Counted from the first letter of the stretch, positions 1 through 9,482 are shown. The stretch: 64,000 bases of DNA from Acholoe squamosa (GCA_949317995.1 OX439037.1:53354080-53418079), one strand, 5' to 3'. Numbers and translations are program-made. Notes: generated by a model from the sequence alone, not told the origin.

Positions 1-254
1 TGGGGCGGAATTTCCAGATTTTTTTTCCATAATTTCATAAGGCTGCGGGGATTTGAGTCTATTTTTTTGTTAAATAATGAAAAAAAAGGGCCATGCTGCC
101 ATTTTCAAAGGATGCGGGCGGTGTCTGCAAAGCTGATAATCGATTTTAAGTGACCTTAAGAGAAATTTCTTTTCAATGTTTCATATTTTGGTCCTCTTAA
201 AAGTATCAGTGGGCAAAATCGTACATAGATGAAAATTCATATCCTGGTAGATTA

Positions 255-397
255 CAGGGATGAATGTCTTCAGGGAATTCCCTGATTTCAGGGATTTTGA
301 AGTTCCACGGCCCTATACATTCATATAGAAACCCTGGTTTTTGGGGCGAATATTGGACCATTTCAGGGATTTTCATGCTCTGTGACTTTCATCCCTG
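255..397. mobile_element. hAT-like MITE, CAGGGATGAAAGT family, copy 1
   Basis: A 143-bp element with inverted ends CAGGGATGAA.. and ..CTTTCATCCCTG. The duplicated target TAGATTA sits at 248-254 and 398-404. A second copy of exactly the same length lies at 7,439-7,581, and the repeat at 12,731-12,949 supplies an unfilled site. CAGGG ends with a 6-8 bp duplication suggest the hAT superfamily; it is non-autonomous and has no coding capacity. Confidence 0.8.
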
Positions 398-498
398 TAG
401 ATTATTATGCCCTAAAGCTGTGTCTGGTGTTTTTTTTTGGTGTCTCCATTGGTTAATGTATTTTTCAAAGCTTCAATATCACCTTCATATTCAAGTTA

Positions 499-730
499 CC
501 GTAATCTCCCACGTAGAAGACGCGTTGCGCGTATAAGACGCACCCCAAACCCAGCAAAGGCATTTTGGCATATAAGACGCACATTTTAAGGCTGAAATTT
601 GTAAGATTAGTACATTTCTATAGTAAAATTACCCCTCATATAAGACGCACACCCAACCTGAGAGAAAGCTATAAGACCCCCAGCATTTTGTTTGGCGTAG
701 AGGACGCGTCTTATACGCGGGAGATTACGG
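499..730. mobile_element. TA-flanked MITE, CCGTAATCTCCC family, copy 1
   Basis: Inverted ends CCGTAATCTCCC and GGGAGATTACGG are flanked by TA on both sides (497-498, 731-732). The interior contains several copies of the word TATAAGACGCAC in both orientations. The unfilled site is visible in the related repeat near 12,917. A TA duplication fits a Tc1/mariner-type MITE, but the family is inferred. A second, inverted copy is at 9,537-10,657. Confidence 0.75.
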
Positions 731-889
731 TACTGTAAAATAATAATTATTAATTGGAATTTTTTCCTTAACATGATACAGTGTTTGGCCAAAAAATGCT
801 CTAAGTCTAAGAATGAAGGGTGGACTATTGTTTGTAAAATAGACTCGGTAAAATCTCCCTGGGGTTGGGCCTAACAAGTATAAGGGTTG

Positions 890-1129
890 TCAGGGGCCCA
901 GCTGTACACCCCGGTCAACGAAAATTTGAGTGCCTCCTTTTCAGACCCCTCTTGGTGGTAGGGGGAAACAAATTTCACCTTTTCTTAGTGAAATAGCCCA
1001 TGAATTGCTATAGAACAAAGGGGGAGGGGCGAAAAATTTCTGATCCCTCCGAGGGCTAGGGCCAAAGAAAATTTGATGTGCCCACCTGAAAATCCACCAC
1101 CCCTCCCCTGTTAAAAAATGACCACTCCC
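890..1129. mobile_element. Harbinger-like MITE remnant (right end)
   Basis: Only the right end is clear: CCCCTGTTAAAAAATGACCACTCCC followed by TTA, split here as CCCCTGTTAAAAAATG plus ACCACTCCC. The body (AGTGAAATAGCC..GAATTGCTATAG) matches the element at 20,045-20,200. The left border is not recognisable. Confidence 0.55.
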
Positions 1130-2052
1130 TTATTTCCTCTGAAGCATATAAAACACATCACATGAACTCGTAGTTCATATTTTTTACATTGAACGAAAGT
1201 AATTAAAATAGTGAATTAGACACTTAAATATACAACCTCATGTTGTAAAGGAAGGCTAAGAATAACCAAAGGGATACTAAAACATCTCCATTTGGGCTGA
1301 AATTATATCCAATATTGGGTAAAATTCTAATACCCCCAATCCCCTCATGAATGGAAATTTATTTTCTCAGCAGATTTGCACAGATCTCAGGAATGGTTCT
1401 GGAGAGCATCAACACCTCTGAATTCATAGTTTCCTCTGAGATTTCACACCCCTGAGGTCACTGAATAGGGGAGAGAAATTCTGGTATGCCAACTAATTAC
1501 AGAGTGGTTGCATCCAGTTGACCGGAGAATATTTTTAAAATGTGAATAAAGTCCCCTGAACTGGACTTAGGCCGAATTTTCAGTTCTGCCCTAGCAAGCG
1601 GTCGAACTAGATTTTAGGCGGATATAGCTCTTTTTTTTTTTTTTTTAACAAATACACAGGTCCCCTGATGTCCTTCTTGTTATAAACGCCATTATTAACT
1701 TTTCCATTCATAAATTCAGACATGTCCACTTCTCCTGCGGGTGTTCTGTTGTATGGGCCGTCACCATGTACTCAGTGAATACAGCCGAGGCAACACACCA
1801 GCTAATGAGCTGCAGATATACACATGGTGGGTGCTCTTCGAAGTGATGTAGTAGCATATTATTTTCCCAAAATCATTTTTCTGGCATTCCTAACTGAAAT
1901 ATTTTTTGAGAAAAATTAATTTTCATCACTTATCAATATTGGCATTGTATATTTTTACGCATTAGCGGCTAACCATCAGTTTTGATTAAGGTATATTTGG
2001 TGGTATAGGCTATTTCCCTCAGCAATATTATATCATTTTTACAATCCTGCAG

Positions 2053-2365
2053 GATGGATGCCACGCTTAAAGAGCTTACAAGTCTCGTCAAAGAAGTGAA
2101 CGTTGATGCAAGAAAGAAGGGCACCTTCTTCGACTTTGCCATTGTGTATCCAGACCTGCGGACCCCTGTGTGCAGAGTTCGGGAGATTGGATCTACATGC
2201 TCTGGTCGGAAAGGTGCAGATGACAATGTCACACTTGCCAGTAAGCGGTTCGAAATAGGAGACTACATAGACATTGCTATCCAGCCGCCCCGGTCAGGAC
2301 CACCTGCTGGAGGTGGTGGTCGTGGTCCACCAAATCGAGGTGGTAACAGGCCTCGCCCATATTGA
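2053..2365 (+). CDS. SAP18: SAP18, Sin3A-associated protein 18, last coding exon
   Basis: SAP18 is a small ubiquitin-fold protein of the Sin3-HDAC corepressor and of the ASAP/PSAP complexes on the exon junction complex. This exon encodes the C-terminal 103-104 residues. By eye it matches vertebrate SAP18 over MDATLKELTSLVKEV, ARKKGT.F.FAIV, R..EIGST.SGRKG.DD and GDYIDIAI.PP. The exon follows the acceptor CCTGCAG; its first base G completes the tryptophan codon of the conserved TWMDAT, so the intron is phase 2. The stop is TGA at 2,363-2,365. The tail is a Gly/Pro/Arg-rich run ending RPRPY, longer than the vertebrate SGRMRPY end but of the same type. The upstream exons are outside the window. 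Confidence 0.95.
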
Positions 2366-2660
2366 TGCTAGAAGTGACGTCACCTGTGTGAAGTACATCC
2401 ATATGGCAGCAATGTAGGACATGAGCTAAACATTAAGTTGTATTTTAATCATTGCCAGAATGACAGGAGATACAAAAGATGCAAATGTATTACTGTGTGT
2501 TTGACTAAAAGTGTGACTGTTTACTAAAATGTCATCATGAAAAAATTAGGTCAATCTACTTCACTGTAGAAGGTAATTGATTTGTTCAAGACATTTTATT
2601 CGACAAAGTGCGTAAGTTTTTATTTGGAAATTTGAATAAAGAGGTTTTATACTTTAATTG
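2366..2660 (+). other. SAP18: SAP18 3' UTR
   Basis: AT-rich sequence from the stop to shortly after the poly(A) signal. No repeat or second reading frame is evident. The convergent SLC16 transcript probably ends about 350 bases further right. Confidence 0.6.
2635..2640 (+). terminator. SAP18: Polyadenylation signal AATAAA (SAP18)
   Basis: AATAAA lies 270 bases after the SAP18 stop. Cleavage would be expected about 10-30 bases downstream, near 2,655. Confidence 0.65.
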
Positions 2661-3030
2661 CCGCCCCTGTTTTTGTGTACTACAGTAGGGTAGGTTAACC
2701 TAAATACGTCCTCATACCTTGAGGCGTCCACCCCATAAAATGATTAGAAAAAAAAATTGCTTCCCGAATCAACATTGTTAAATATTTTATGAGCATTGAA
2801 TCAAACAGCTGGTAATATTCATCCAACGTGGCAATTTTCATGGGTGTTCCTTTAAATAACTTATTTTAAGCTTTGACCTATTGAAGCTGTTACACTTATT
2901 TCCATACAAAAAAGTTTCTGCTGTCCACATGTTTTCCTCTGACTATTTAAAATTTATTACCTCATGACGATATATGCTTTCTCACAATAACATAGTGAAC
3001 AAAGTGGATTTCTACCGTAAATTTCAACCT

Positions 3031-3036
3031 TTTATT
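3031..3036 (-). terminator. Polyadenylation signal AATAAA (SLC16 gene)
   Basis: TTTATT on + reads AATAAA on the - strand, about 197 bases beyond the SLC16 stop codon. It gives a compact 3' UTR of roughly 210-230 bases and leaves about 350 bases between the two convergent genes. Confidence 0.5.
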
Positions 3037-3232
3037 CATGATATAGCATACACACAATGTACAGTGTTACCTATTTTGGGACAATGTGGTAGGGTAGTAT
3101 GTGTTGTACTCTCGATATAAGTTACGTGGTATCACGAGGTATACATTTATATAAATATAAAACCGTATTCAAAACAAACTATACACGGGGAGGCATGTAT
3201 GACTCCGTATTGGTAAACCAAATTGTTAGGAA

Positions 3233-4033
3233 CTAGAGATCTTGGTAATTTTCACCTTGGGGCTGTTCTTCATTAGTGCTCCCCTCACTTTCATCTAGTG
3301 GGAATATTGTCTGTGTGTCCGGCATTGGGGTAGATTCTGAAAATGATGCCTGAAGAGAGGCTGTTCCCTGTGATACACCTGTTGCTGATCCAACTTGTTC
3401 AGTCAGTCCCAGATGATGTGGTTGAAAGATCTGCTGAGCAGTAGAGTCTACAGTAAAGTTACCCTGGCCTTGTAGTGGTGAGGAGGACTCACCAGAGTCT
3501 TTCTGAAAACCAGGGTCCTGAAGCTGCTGGTTCTCGGGTATGGGGAGAAGATGGGATGACCAGTGGGGACTACTCTGTTCTAGTACCTCCGGAACAATGT
3601 TTAAACTGTTCTCGTTCGGTGGACTTTGAAGCTTGGTGGGAGAAATACAGAACTTGACATCATTGTGAGGCGGGCTACCTACAACGGGGCTACACTGTTC
3701 AGTCTCCACGTCCTGTAGTGTGGCATTGTTAGAGGTGGAGCTCTGACTTATGGGGATGGGTGTGGAAGTCCTGGAGTTAGAAGGGGATGCGATGGACACC
3801 GGCCCACCTGACACGGCCGACCTGTTACTGTTACTCGGATGGGTGGCAGTCTCCCTAAAGATACTGATGAAGTTGTCACACACCTCCACTACATGGTTAT
3901 TGGAGTAGGGGGTGTCTTGAGACATCATACAGAATGTCGGGTTCTCTGGGTCACTCTGCACTGATTGTGGAGGGAATGAAGGCCTTGGACTCCGGGCAGA
4001 GTCCACTTGGTCAAACCAGTGAATACTTCGGTC
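3233..4033 (-). CDS. SLC16 (MCT10/MCT8-like) coding exon 8, C-terminal tail
   Basis: Last coding exon, about residues 604-869. It starts after the acceptor TTTTGCAG in phase 0 and stops at TAG (3,233-3,235). The sequence is rich in Ser, Pro, Gln, Thr and Asn with no hydrophobic segment, so it is probably a disordered cytosolic tail. Human MCT10 and MCT8 are about 515-540 residues in total; this exon alone adds 266. The single open frame of 267 codons and the exact phase fit with exon 7 argue that it is coding. I see no known domain in it. Confidence 0.8.
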   Translation of the reverse strand, partial: DRSIHWFDQVDSARSPRPSFPPQSVQSDPENPTFCMMSQDTPYSNNHVVEVCDNFISIFRETATHPSNSNRSAVSGGPVSIASPSNSRTSTPIPISQSSTSNNATLQDVETEQCSPVVGSPPHNDVKFCISPTKLQSPPNENSLNIVPEVLEQSSPHWSSHLLPIPENQQLQDPGFQKDSGESSSPLQGQGNFTVDSTAQQIFQPHHLGLTEQVGSATGVSQGTASLQASFSESTPMPDTQTIFPLDESEGSTNEEQPQGENYQDL

Positions 4034-4264
4034 CTGCAAAATAATATTAAAGGATTAAGTGCCATATGGGTATTGATCTAAAAAGCTAACAAACGGGACG
4101 GGAAATGTTTGGTAGATCTTACAGTAGAGTGTCAGAACCCAAAGTCATACTTTCATATACATGTACATCTATCTGGTTCTGATTTGCTATTCCTCTCACT
4201 GGTTAAAAGGACATTTTTTTTGGGGGGGGGGGTAGTAAAAACAAAAGAAGAAAGTTATGCTTAC
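4034..4264 (-). other. SLC16 intron 7
   Basis: Short intron between the donor GAT|GTAAGC (4,264) and the acceptor TTTGCAG (4,034). It carries a G-run near 4,223. No other feature was seen. Confidence 0.7.
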
Positions 4265-4517
4265 ATCATGAGATTCACTGTAGCTGCGAAATCTTCGTCC
4301 CCTGGGTGCTATGTGTGCCTTCTGACACTCTTCCTCTAGTGATGTAGCACAGATAAGATCTGGAGTTCCCGCACCTGCCAAACGACTGCCCGGTAGTACG
4401 CTCTCACTACAATGGTGGTTTTTGGGATGGCGCGACTCTGGGACTGACAAATGTATATCCTGGATATCAATACTCTCTGATGGCGTTTTCCTCCGCCATG
4501 GCGCGGTTCCGCTGTCT
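4265..4517 (-). CDS. SLC16 (MCT10/MCT8-like) coding exon 7
   Basis: About residues 519-603 of the transporter, all in the cytosolic tail. The acceptor TTCCTTTACAG (ending 4,518) and the donor CATGAT|GTAAGC give phase 2 in and phase 0 out. The first base completes an Arg codon begun in exon 6. The peptide is Ser/Arg-rich (PWRRKTPSES..) with no membrane segment. Confidence 0.82.
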
Positions 4518-5633
4518 CTGTAAAGGAACATTTAGAATAGGCTTAACTACTGATTTTGCAAATTTCTTAAAAGAAGCATCTTGGTCCGAGATGGCTATGA
4601 GCCAGGGCGTAGTCAGTGACACAATATTATACCCTATACATATTTAACTCGAAGAGAGTTATAAGAGTCGGGTAAAAAATTGATGGATTCAGTGCCTCTT
4701 AACAGTGAGAAAAACTAAGACGCTTTTCCAGTCTATGTTAAATCCCATAAGAGGTGCGAATAGGTTCAACATTCCCGCGTTTTTGGTCCGGAGTGGTGCA
4801 AATAATTATGAATGTTGATGAATTTACCATCATTCGAAGGGCCTCCCTAGCCAACTTAAAAGGGTCAATTTCTCCTCTTTCCTATCCCCTCAGGATGTGT
4901 GTGGTGCACATATGCGCGGGCACTGACACATTCCTCTGTGAAATTGTGTAATGTAGTTCTCGCCATGAATATGACCTTAGCTGTCGAAATGGCGTTAAAC
5001 CTCTATTACTCACTCACTCACTCACCATCATTCGATCCGTCCGCGCGTCTCCAATGTCGTAATTTCGGCACAAACATGGCAGATATCGATTTTTTTGTAA
5101 ATTATAATATAGAAATATGATAAAGAATGGCAAAAGGATATGATTTGAATCAATATGTGATTAAAAATGTAAAAAATTACGTGTTCGCCCTGTCGTTAAT
5201 TCACATCACAAAGCCGTGGTCGTGCAAAGTGACCCAAATAACCATTAAATTGGGTCGGGCATGCGTAGATAGAACCAAAATCAAAAATGGCGGACAGCGA
5301 GACCATCGACTCACGGTGCCATGCAAACTGCAGGATTATAACAAAATGGAGGAGAATTACACTGTCTCATGCATTTTTATGGTTAATATGGATCATTTTT
5401 CAAGACTTGCTGGTATTGTGCAATGCTAAACTCGCCAGGAGAGGAGTTATTTGCCAATGAAACATATGGGCGATAATGGATGCATTCTCCATAGGCTTAA
5501 CCATTGACAGTGATAATGCTCGCAGAAAAAATGAGGTTAGTATCAGAAGGGGCCAAAAAGTAGAGATTAAGTGCCTGTTCGAGTTACTTGCATTGCAAAA
5601 TGCTGTACTATATTATAAAGATAGTTATAGTAG

Positions 5634-5880
5634 TGTAGGGGCCAGCTCTGGCTGTAAGTCCATGGTGGTAGGCCATCTGCCCCGTTCCGGTTGCACCAGC
5701 CCTCAGGGGCTGGTCAGCCAGTATAAGCTGCCCCCTTGTGTATTATACCGATCCAGATATAGGTGGAAGGTAAAGAATGTCAGACGGGGAAGTAGCTCAG
5801 CGGTAGAGCTTCCGCCTGCAGGTTGGAGGGTCCCGGGTTCGACTCCCAGTTTCTCCAGGACGTTTTCCGCTGACCTCTAC
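5634..5880 (+). repeat. tRNA-containing repeat unit, copy 1
   Basis: Shares its plan with 35,166-35,415: GTGTAGGGG at the left, ATACCGATCCAG, then GGAAGGT and AATGTCAG, then a tRNA-like segment, then a tail CTCCAG..GACGTTTTCCGCTGACC that matches AAGATGTTTTCACTGACC in the other copy. The shared sequence reaches about 150 bases upstream of the tRNA part, which is unusual for a tRNA-headed SINE. Confidence 0.6.
5786..5857 (+). pseudogene. tRNA-like sequence (degenerate)
   Basis: GGGGAAG.. pairs with ..TTTCTCC as an acceptor stem. The D arm (GCTC AGCGGTA GAGC) and T arm (GGGTTCGACTCCC) are present. The anticodon stem is imperfect; the anticodon position would read GCA, which would be Cys. It more likely descends from the same tRNA-Ala-like source as 35,323-35,393 than being a working gene. 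Confidence 0.6.
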
Positions 5881-5979
5881 AGTACTGTAAAAGCTTTATT
5901 AATTCAGGATGTGTTTTTATATATTTATCCTGCAACAGGAAGGAGGTGGGGGATATCTTATCACTGACGTGGCATTGGT

Positions 5980-6135
5980 CATACCTGCAAACTCCGGAGA
6001 AAAAAACTGAGTTCATCGAAATTTCCCACCCCCATCCCCCTTTTTAAATGCTGACATCTCATTGGATCTGGACGAATCACAAGATTGACCCAGATGGATC
6101 TTCAAGAAAAAGAAACTGAGGAGTTTGCAGGTATG
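5980..6135. mobile_element. Small MITE, CATACCTGCAAACTCC ends
   Basis: A 156-bp unit with inverted ends CATACCTGCAAACTCC and GGAGTTTGCAGGTATG. Possible target duplication ATTGGT/GTTGGT. It is non-coding and lies inside intron 6. Confidence 0.65.
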
Positions 6136-6223
6136 GTTGGTGGTTGGTCACTGACGGCCACCCACCCTTGCAATGTTGATATGCTTTCTCAAGAGATCTG
6201 ACCAAGGATGATATTGCTAGTAC

Positions 6224-6506
6224 CTTGTGTGAGAGACGGTAAAGCTCCGCAGACTGCTCCTCTGACTACCACGGTAGTTGCGGGGAGGAGGGGCTGCCCA
6301 GGCACTCATTATTGATCCATCATCACAACTACTGAGATTGTCCCGTACTGAGTCCACGTCACCCACCAGTGATAAGGCATCGTTCACCGTCTCTGCTGTA
6401 CGTTGTGCCCAGGGGATGAAGAGCAGGATAACCGGACCAAGCAGGATAGGTATAGCAGCAATGTGAAACGCCATGTTGTACGATCCTGTGGCATCGTATA
6501 TCCAAC
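6224..6506 (-). CDS. SLC16 (MCT10/MCT8-like) coding exon 6, TM12
   Basis: About residues 425-518. The acceptor CCCCTAG (phase 1 in) and the donor ACAAG|GTACTA (phase 2 out) both fit their neighbours. It encodes the cytosolic turn W-I-Y-D-A-T-G before TM12 and TM12 itself (MAFHIAAIPILLGPVILLFI, then PW), followed by the start of the tail. An in-frame TAG lies five bases past the exon end, so retention of intron 6 would give a short protein of about 520 residues ending HTRY. Confidence 0.92.
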
Positions 6507-7103
6507 CTAGGGGTATTGTAAGGAAGAAAGATTGAGACTGACCCTGTTTAGGAGTGATCATTTTTTTAACAACAGGGGGGGGCTGGTGGGTTTGAGGGGG
6601 GTTCAGAATTTTTTCAACCCCTTGACCGGGGGGGTCAGAATTTTTTCAATACCTCTGATGGGGGGGGGGGGTCAAAATAATTTCACCTGTTTTCAGTGGA
6701 AAAGCCCGTGTGTTACTATAGGCTAAAAGGGGATGTTCGCGCACGATTTTTGTCCCTTATGGGGTGGGGGTCGAAAAAAATTTTACCCCCTTGAGAGGGG
6801 GGGGTCGAAATTTTTTTCGAGCGTCCGCGCGCAAACCCACCAGCCCCCCCCTGTTGTTAAAAAATGATCACTCCCTTAAATGTGAGTCGGGTCTCCTATT
6901 GTGTAATGCGTCATGTAAAAAGCACTTCTGCCAAAGATGAAGCCCCGGGGATGAAGCCCTAGCTTCTTTTAAAGGTGGGGTAGTGGCCTAAACACGAGGT
7001 GCGTCACTGACAGTATAATAATTGTTCAAGCTTGTTTCAAAACTTTTTTTCTTTTTTTTTCTTTTTGAGGGGGGGGGGGGGGGTCTGTGTAGTCATCACC
7101 TAC
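6507..7103 (-). other. SLC16 intron 5
   Basis: Mostly filled by a Harbinger-like MITE (6,551-6,875). A long T/G-rich tract (about 7,036-7,083) lies near the left end of the preceding exon; no further feature was recognised. Confidence 0.65.
6551..6875. mobile_element. Harbinger-like MITE, TTA duplication
   Basis: Ends GGAGTGATCATTTTTTTAAC and GTTAAAAAATGATCACTCCC, flanked by TTA at 6,548-6,550 and 6,876-6,878. The interior is a G-rich left half and a C-rich right half around AAAAGCCCGTGTGTTACTATAG. Three-base TWA duplications and G-starting ends are the hallmark of PIF/Harbinger (Tourist-like) MITEs. Confidence 0.8.
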
Positions 7104-7376
7104 CTGCTACGGGTGGTCCCAGCATGAAAGTGATGGAACTAACACCTACAAGATAACCCCAGGCGGTCACTTTGTTCTCCACTCCGGCCAGTGTTAACGT
7201 CAATAGCGGCATCATGACGACAAAGCACCCATCTACCAGGCCCACACAGATGACGTACGTCATGAGGCCAGCGAACGTCTTAATAAGGGGCACCATCATA
7301 CACGCCACACCCGTGATCACCATGGACAACATGTGCATGTGGAGGCGGTCTAAGATGCCAAATGTGATGATCTTAC
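7104..7376 (-). CDS. SLC16 (MCT10/MCT8-like) coding exon 5, TM9-TM11
   Basis: About residues 334-424, phase 1 in and out (acceptor TTAAATCAG, donor GTAGCAG|GTAGGT). It encodes TM9 (LSMVITGVACMMVPLI), TM10 (YVICVGLVDGCFVVMMPLL) and TM11 (WGYLVGVSSITFMLGPPVAG). The Asp in VGLVDG (about residue 382) matches human MCT8 Asp498. The GPPVAG end is typical of the MCT8/MCT10 pair. Confidence 0.95.
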
Positions 7377-7796
7377 CTGATTTAAGGGGAAAAAAACATA
7401 GGAATTGTGATTTTGAAAAATAAATGAGGAAAAAAATGCAGGGATGAAAGTCTTCAGGGAATTCCCTGATTTCAGGGATTTTGAATTTCAAGGGCCCTAT
7501 ACATTCATATAGAAACCCAGGTTTTTGGGGTGAATATTCAACCATTTCAGGGATTTTCGTATTCTGTAACTTTCATCCCTGAAAATGATCACAAAGCAGA
7601 GGTCCTATTGAATAGAGTCGCCTGAAATACAGTGCATGTTACAAATTATGCTCTTACAAGTAATTGAAAAGGAGTTTTAACAAAAAACAAAAAAAAACAA
7701 AAAAAAAACAGTACGAAATGCATGTATTCATTTTGTTTTGCTTTCGTGGCCGAAAAAGATTTAAACATAGTGCCTCTTTGGTTAAAACCATCTTAC
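7377..7796 (-). other. SLC16 intron 4
   Basis: Contains hAT-like MITE copy 2 (7,439-7,581) and an A-rich stretch near 7,680-7,710. No other feature was seen. Confidence 0.65.
7439..7581. mobile_element. hAT-like MITE, CAGGGATGAAAGT family, copy 2
   Basis: 143 bp, the same length and nearly the same sequence as 255-397, with ends CAGGGATGAAAGT and ACTTTCATCCCTG. The flanking AAAATG on both sides is the likely target duplication. It sits in intron 4. Confidence 0.8.
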
Positions 7797-7893
7797 CAAA
7801 CAATATGCGTCCTGTGGCAGTACTGGCCCCCAAGGTTAGCATAAGGATGGAACCTTTACTGGCGGGAATACCCAGAGTGAGAGCGTGCGACAC
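7797..7893 (-). CDS. SLC16 (MCT10/MCT8-like) coding exon 4, TM8
   Basis: Short exon, about residues 302-333. The acceptor TTGCCGCCAG (phase 0) and donor TTTG|GTAAGA (phase 1) both fit. It encodes the end of the TM7 loop and TM8 (SILMLTLGASTATGRILFG). The Arg in ATGR (about residue 330) matches human MCT8 Arg445, and the distance to the exon-5 Asp is 52 residues here against 53 in human MCT8. Confidence 0.92.
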
Positions 7894-8894
7894 CTGGCGG
7901 CAAATATCACAAGCAGGGGAATTCAATCATGGTCATCCAGTAGTATAATACAATTCTAACCTCATCTGACCGACAGGAATTCAAATGGAAAGCTCTAACT
8001 CTGTACAGACATTGCATTCCCCAAATTCCATCTACCATAAAATGAAAGAAAACATTACCCTCCCACCATCAAATGGATGAATGTTTACAAACACTGAAGG
8101 GCCCGGGGGGGGGGCACTCTCTATGTAAGGTATACACATATGTGCGGCTGGCAAGGGTACTTTTTCAAGGAAAAGTCCCTAGCATGCCTCCTGTTTCAGC
8201 CACAAATGTCCCTAGCAAGGGTCTACTTTTCAGCAAAATGTCCCTAGCAAGGGTCAACTTTCAGCAAAATACCTCGATTTACGCAGGAAATTTCGAAATT
8301 TTCTTGGACATAAGCACAGTTTTCATGAAAATAGCATGAACCAAATTCAATTTTCTCCCCAATCAGTGTAAATTTAAGACATTTTGAAACAAATCTAGGA
8401 TTATTGAGTCAAAAGTGCCCTAGCAAGGGTAGGCTTTCGAAGAAAAACCCCGCGAATGAGTGCCCTAGCAAGGGTCAGAGATGTCAGTTCGATATTTGGC
8501 GAAACTCTGAAAATTATTTTGGGGCACTTCAAAAAGGGGGTTATACCCTAATCAGAGTGACAAATACCTTCAAAATCAATCACTTGGGGTTGGGTGTATC
8601 TTTAAGAAATATCAGAATTATAAAATATTCATTTAAAAAAAAAATTCTTATTATTTCTGTAGTAAAATATCACCTTTGAACCTCTGAAATCAGAGAAAAT
8701 CTGAACCTCTGACATCTCTGAAGGGTAAGGGTTGTCGTGGGTTCAGCCACACACCTGTATAAAAAAAAATTGAAGTGCCCCCCCCCCCCGGGCTGAAGGG
8801 TGTTCATAGATATCCATTTGTAAAACAGACATTAGAGATTGTAGTCCCCACTCTACATATATGAGGACGCTGAATAAGGAAACTTCAATCTCAC
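7894..8894 (-). other. SLC16 intron 3
   Basis: Two thirds of this intron is one 691-bp transposon-like element (8,102-8,792). The remainder shows no feature. Confidence 0.65.
8102..8792. mobile_element. Element with CCCGGGGG..GCACT ends and 8-bp target duplication
   Basis: Inverted ends CCCGGGGGGGGGGCACT and AGTGCCCCCCCCCCCCGGG, flanked by exact CTGAAGGG at 8,094-8,101 and 8,793-8,800. The interior reiterates CCCTAGCAAGGGT at least five times. There is no coding capacity. Eight-base duplications are known for hAT and P superfamilies; the ends do not settle which. The right part (AAGGGTTGTC..) resembles 885-940. Confidence 0.8.
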
Positions 8895-9187
8895 CATGTG
8901 AACATAAGGTATGTAGTAGCCGAACATGACGCTGGTAATGCCCATCACCCACACTACGTACACCTTGTTCTTCCACAGGTGAAGATCAGCCACCAGGCGG
9001 CGCACTGGAGACTTCTTCACCCTCTCTGCTGAAGTCTCTGATTTGGCGGCTTTGGGTTTGAAGGTGAATCCACAGATGAAGCCAATTCCACTACAGATAC
9101 TGAGTATCCGCATTGCTTTACGCCATCCGTATGCATCTATCAGTGCCTGTCCAATAGGGGACAAGGTCAACGTGCCCATGCTGCTAC
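8895..9187 (-). CDS. SLC16 (MCT10/MCT8-like) coding exon 3, TM5-TM7
   Basis: About residues 204-301, phase 1 in (acceptor ATTCCCCGCAG) and phase 0 out (donor CACATG|GTGAGA). It encodes TM5 around GSSMGTLTLSPIGQALI, TM6 (RILSICSGIGFICGFTF), a short basic cytosolic loop (about 30 residues) and TM7 (VVWVMGITSVMFGYYIPYVH). The GYY(I/V)P(Y/F)VH end of TM7 is shared with MCT8 and MCT10. Confidence 0.95.
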
Positions 9188-9387
9188 CTGCGGGGAATGT
9201 GAAGTTCAGGTAAATAAGAAAAGGACATATGTTATAAAATTAATGCAAACCACCATATTTAAGGGAATTGTGTTGGTGAACTATGGACGGGGTAGCTAGA
9301 CGGGGGGTGGATATATCTTTTTGGCACATACCCATTCACGCAACAATAGAAATACCCTTTATTTATTCACAATAAACATACCCACTT

Positions 9388-9482
9388 GGCATAAAAACGT
9401 TTTTTTAACGTAAAAAAAAACACGTTTTTAATGGTTTCCTTATTGAGTTATTGGTTGAAAAAAACGTTTAAAAACGTTTTTT
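9388..9482. repeat. Palindromic AACGTTTTT repeat
   Basis: Several AAACGTTTTT/AAAAACGTTT words in both orientations within 95 bases, able to fold on itself. Similar in style to the AAACACTTTT element at 14,385-14,625. Confidence 0.5.

Larger units (their letters stand above)
164..775. repeat. Old dispersed repeat, copy A (interrupted)
   Basis: The pieces 164-254, 405-496 and 733-775 align with 12,731-12,949 (shared words include GTTTCATATTTTGGTCCTCT and TTTTTCAAAGCTTCAATAT). The other copy lacks both MITEs that interrupt this one, so the repeat is older than both insertions. Its family is unknown to me. Confidence 0.75.
1..2052 (+). other. SAP18 intron (3' part) with repeats
   Basis: Non-coding stretch ending at the acceptor of the last SAP18 coding exon (CCTGCAG at 2,046-2,052). 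It holds an old dispersed repeat interrupted by two MITEs (170-775), a Harbinger-like remnant (about 890-1,129) and a T-run near 1,630-1,646. From about 1,140 to 2,040 I recognise nothing else. The earlier SAP18 exons must lie left of the window. Confidence 0.7.
4518..6223 (-). other. SLC16 intron 6
   Basis: Holds a tRNA-like repeat (5,634-5,880) and a small MITE (5,980-6,135). A (TCAC)n patch lies near 5,006-5,025. From 4,540 to 5,630 I see nothing else. TTTATT at 5,895-5,900 reads AATAAA on the gene's strand and could serve as an intronic poly(A) signal. Confidence 0.6.

Noticed and set aside
4985-5025. TCAC repeats as part of a promoter
   Set aside because: Simple-sequence patch inside SLC16 intron 6, with no other promoter evidence.
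5786-5857. Functional tRNA-Cys (GCA)
   Set aside because: The anticodon stem is mispaired and the sequence matches a repeat that elsewhere reads as tRNA-Ala; more likely a decayed copy.
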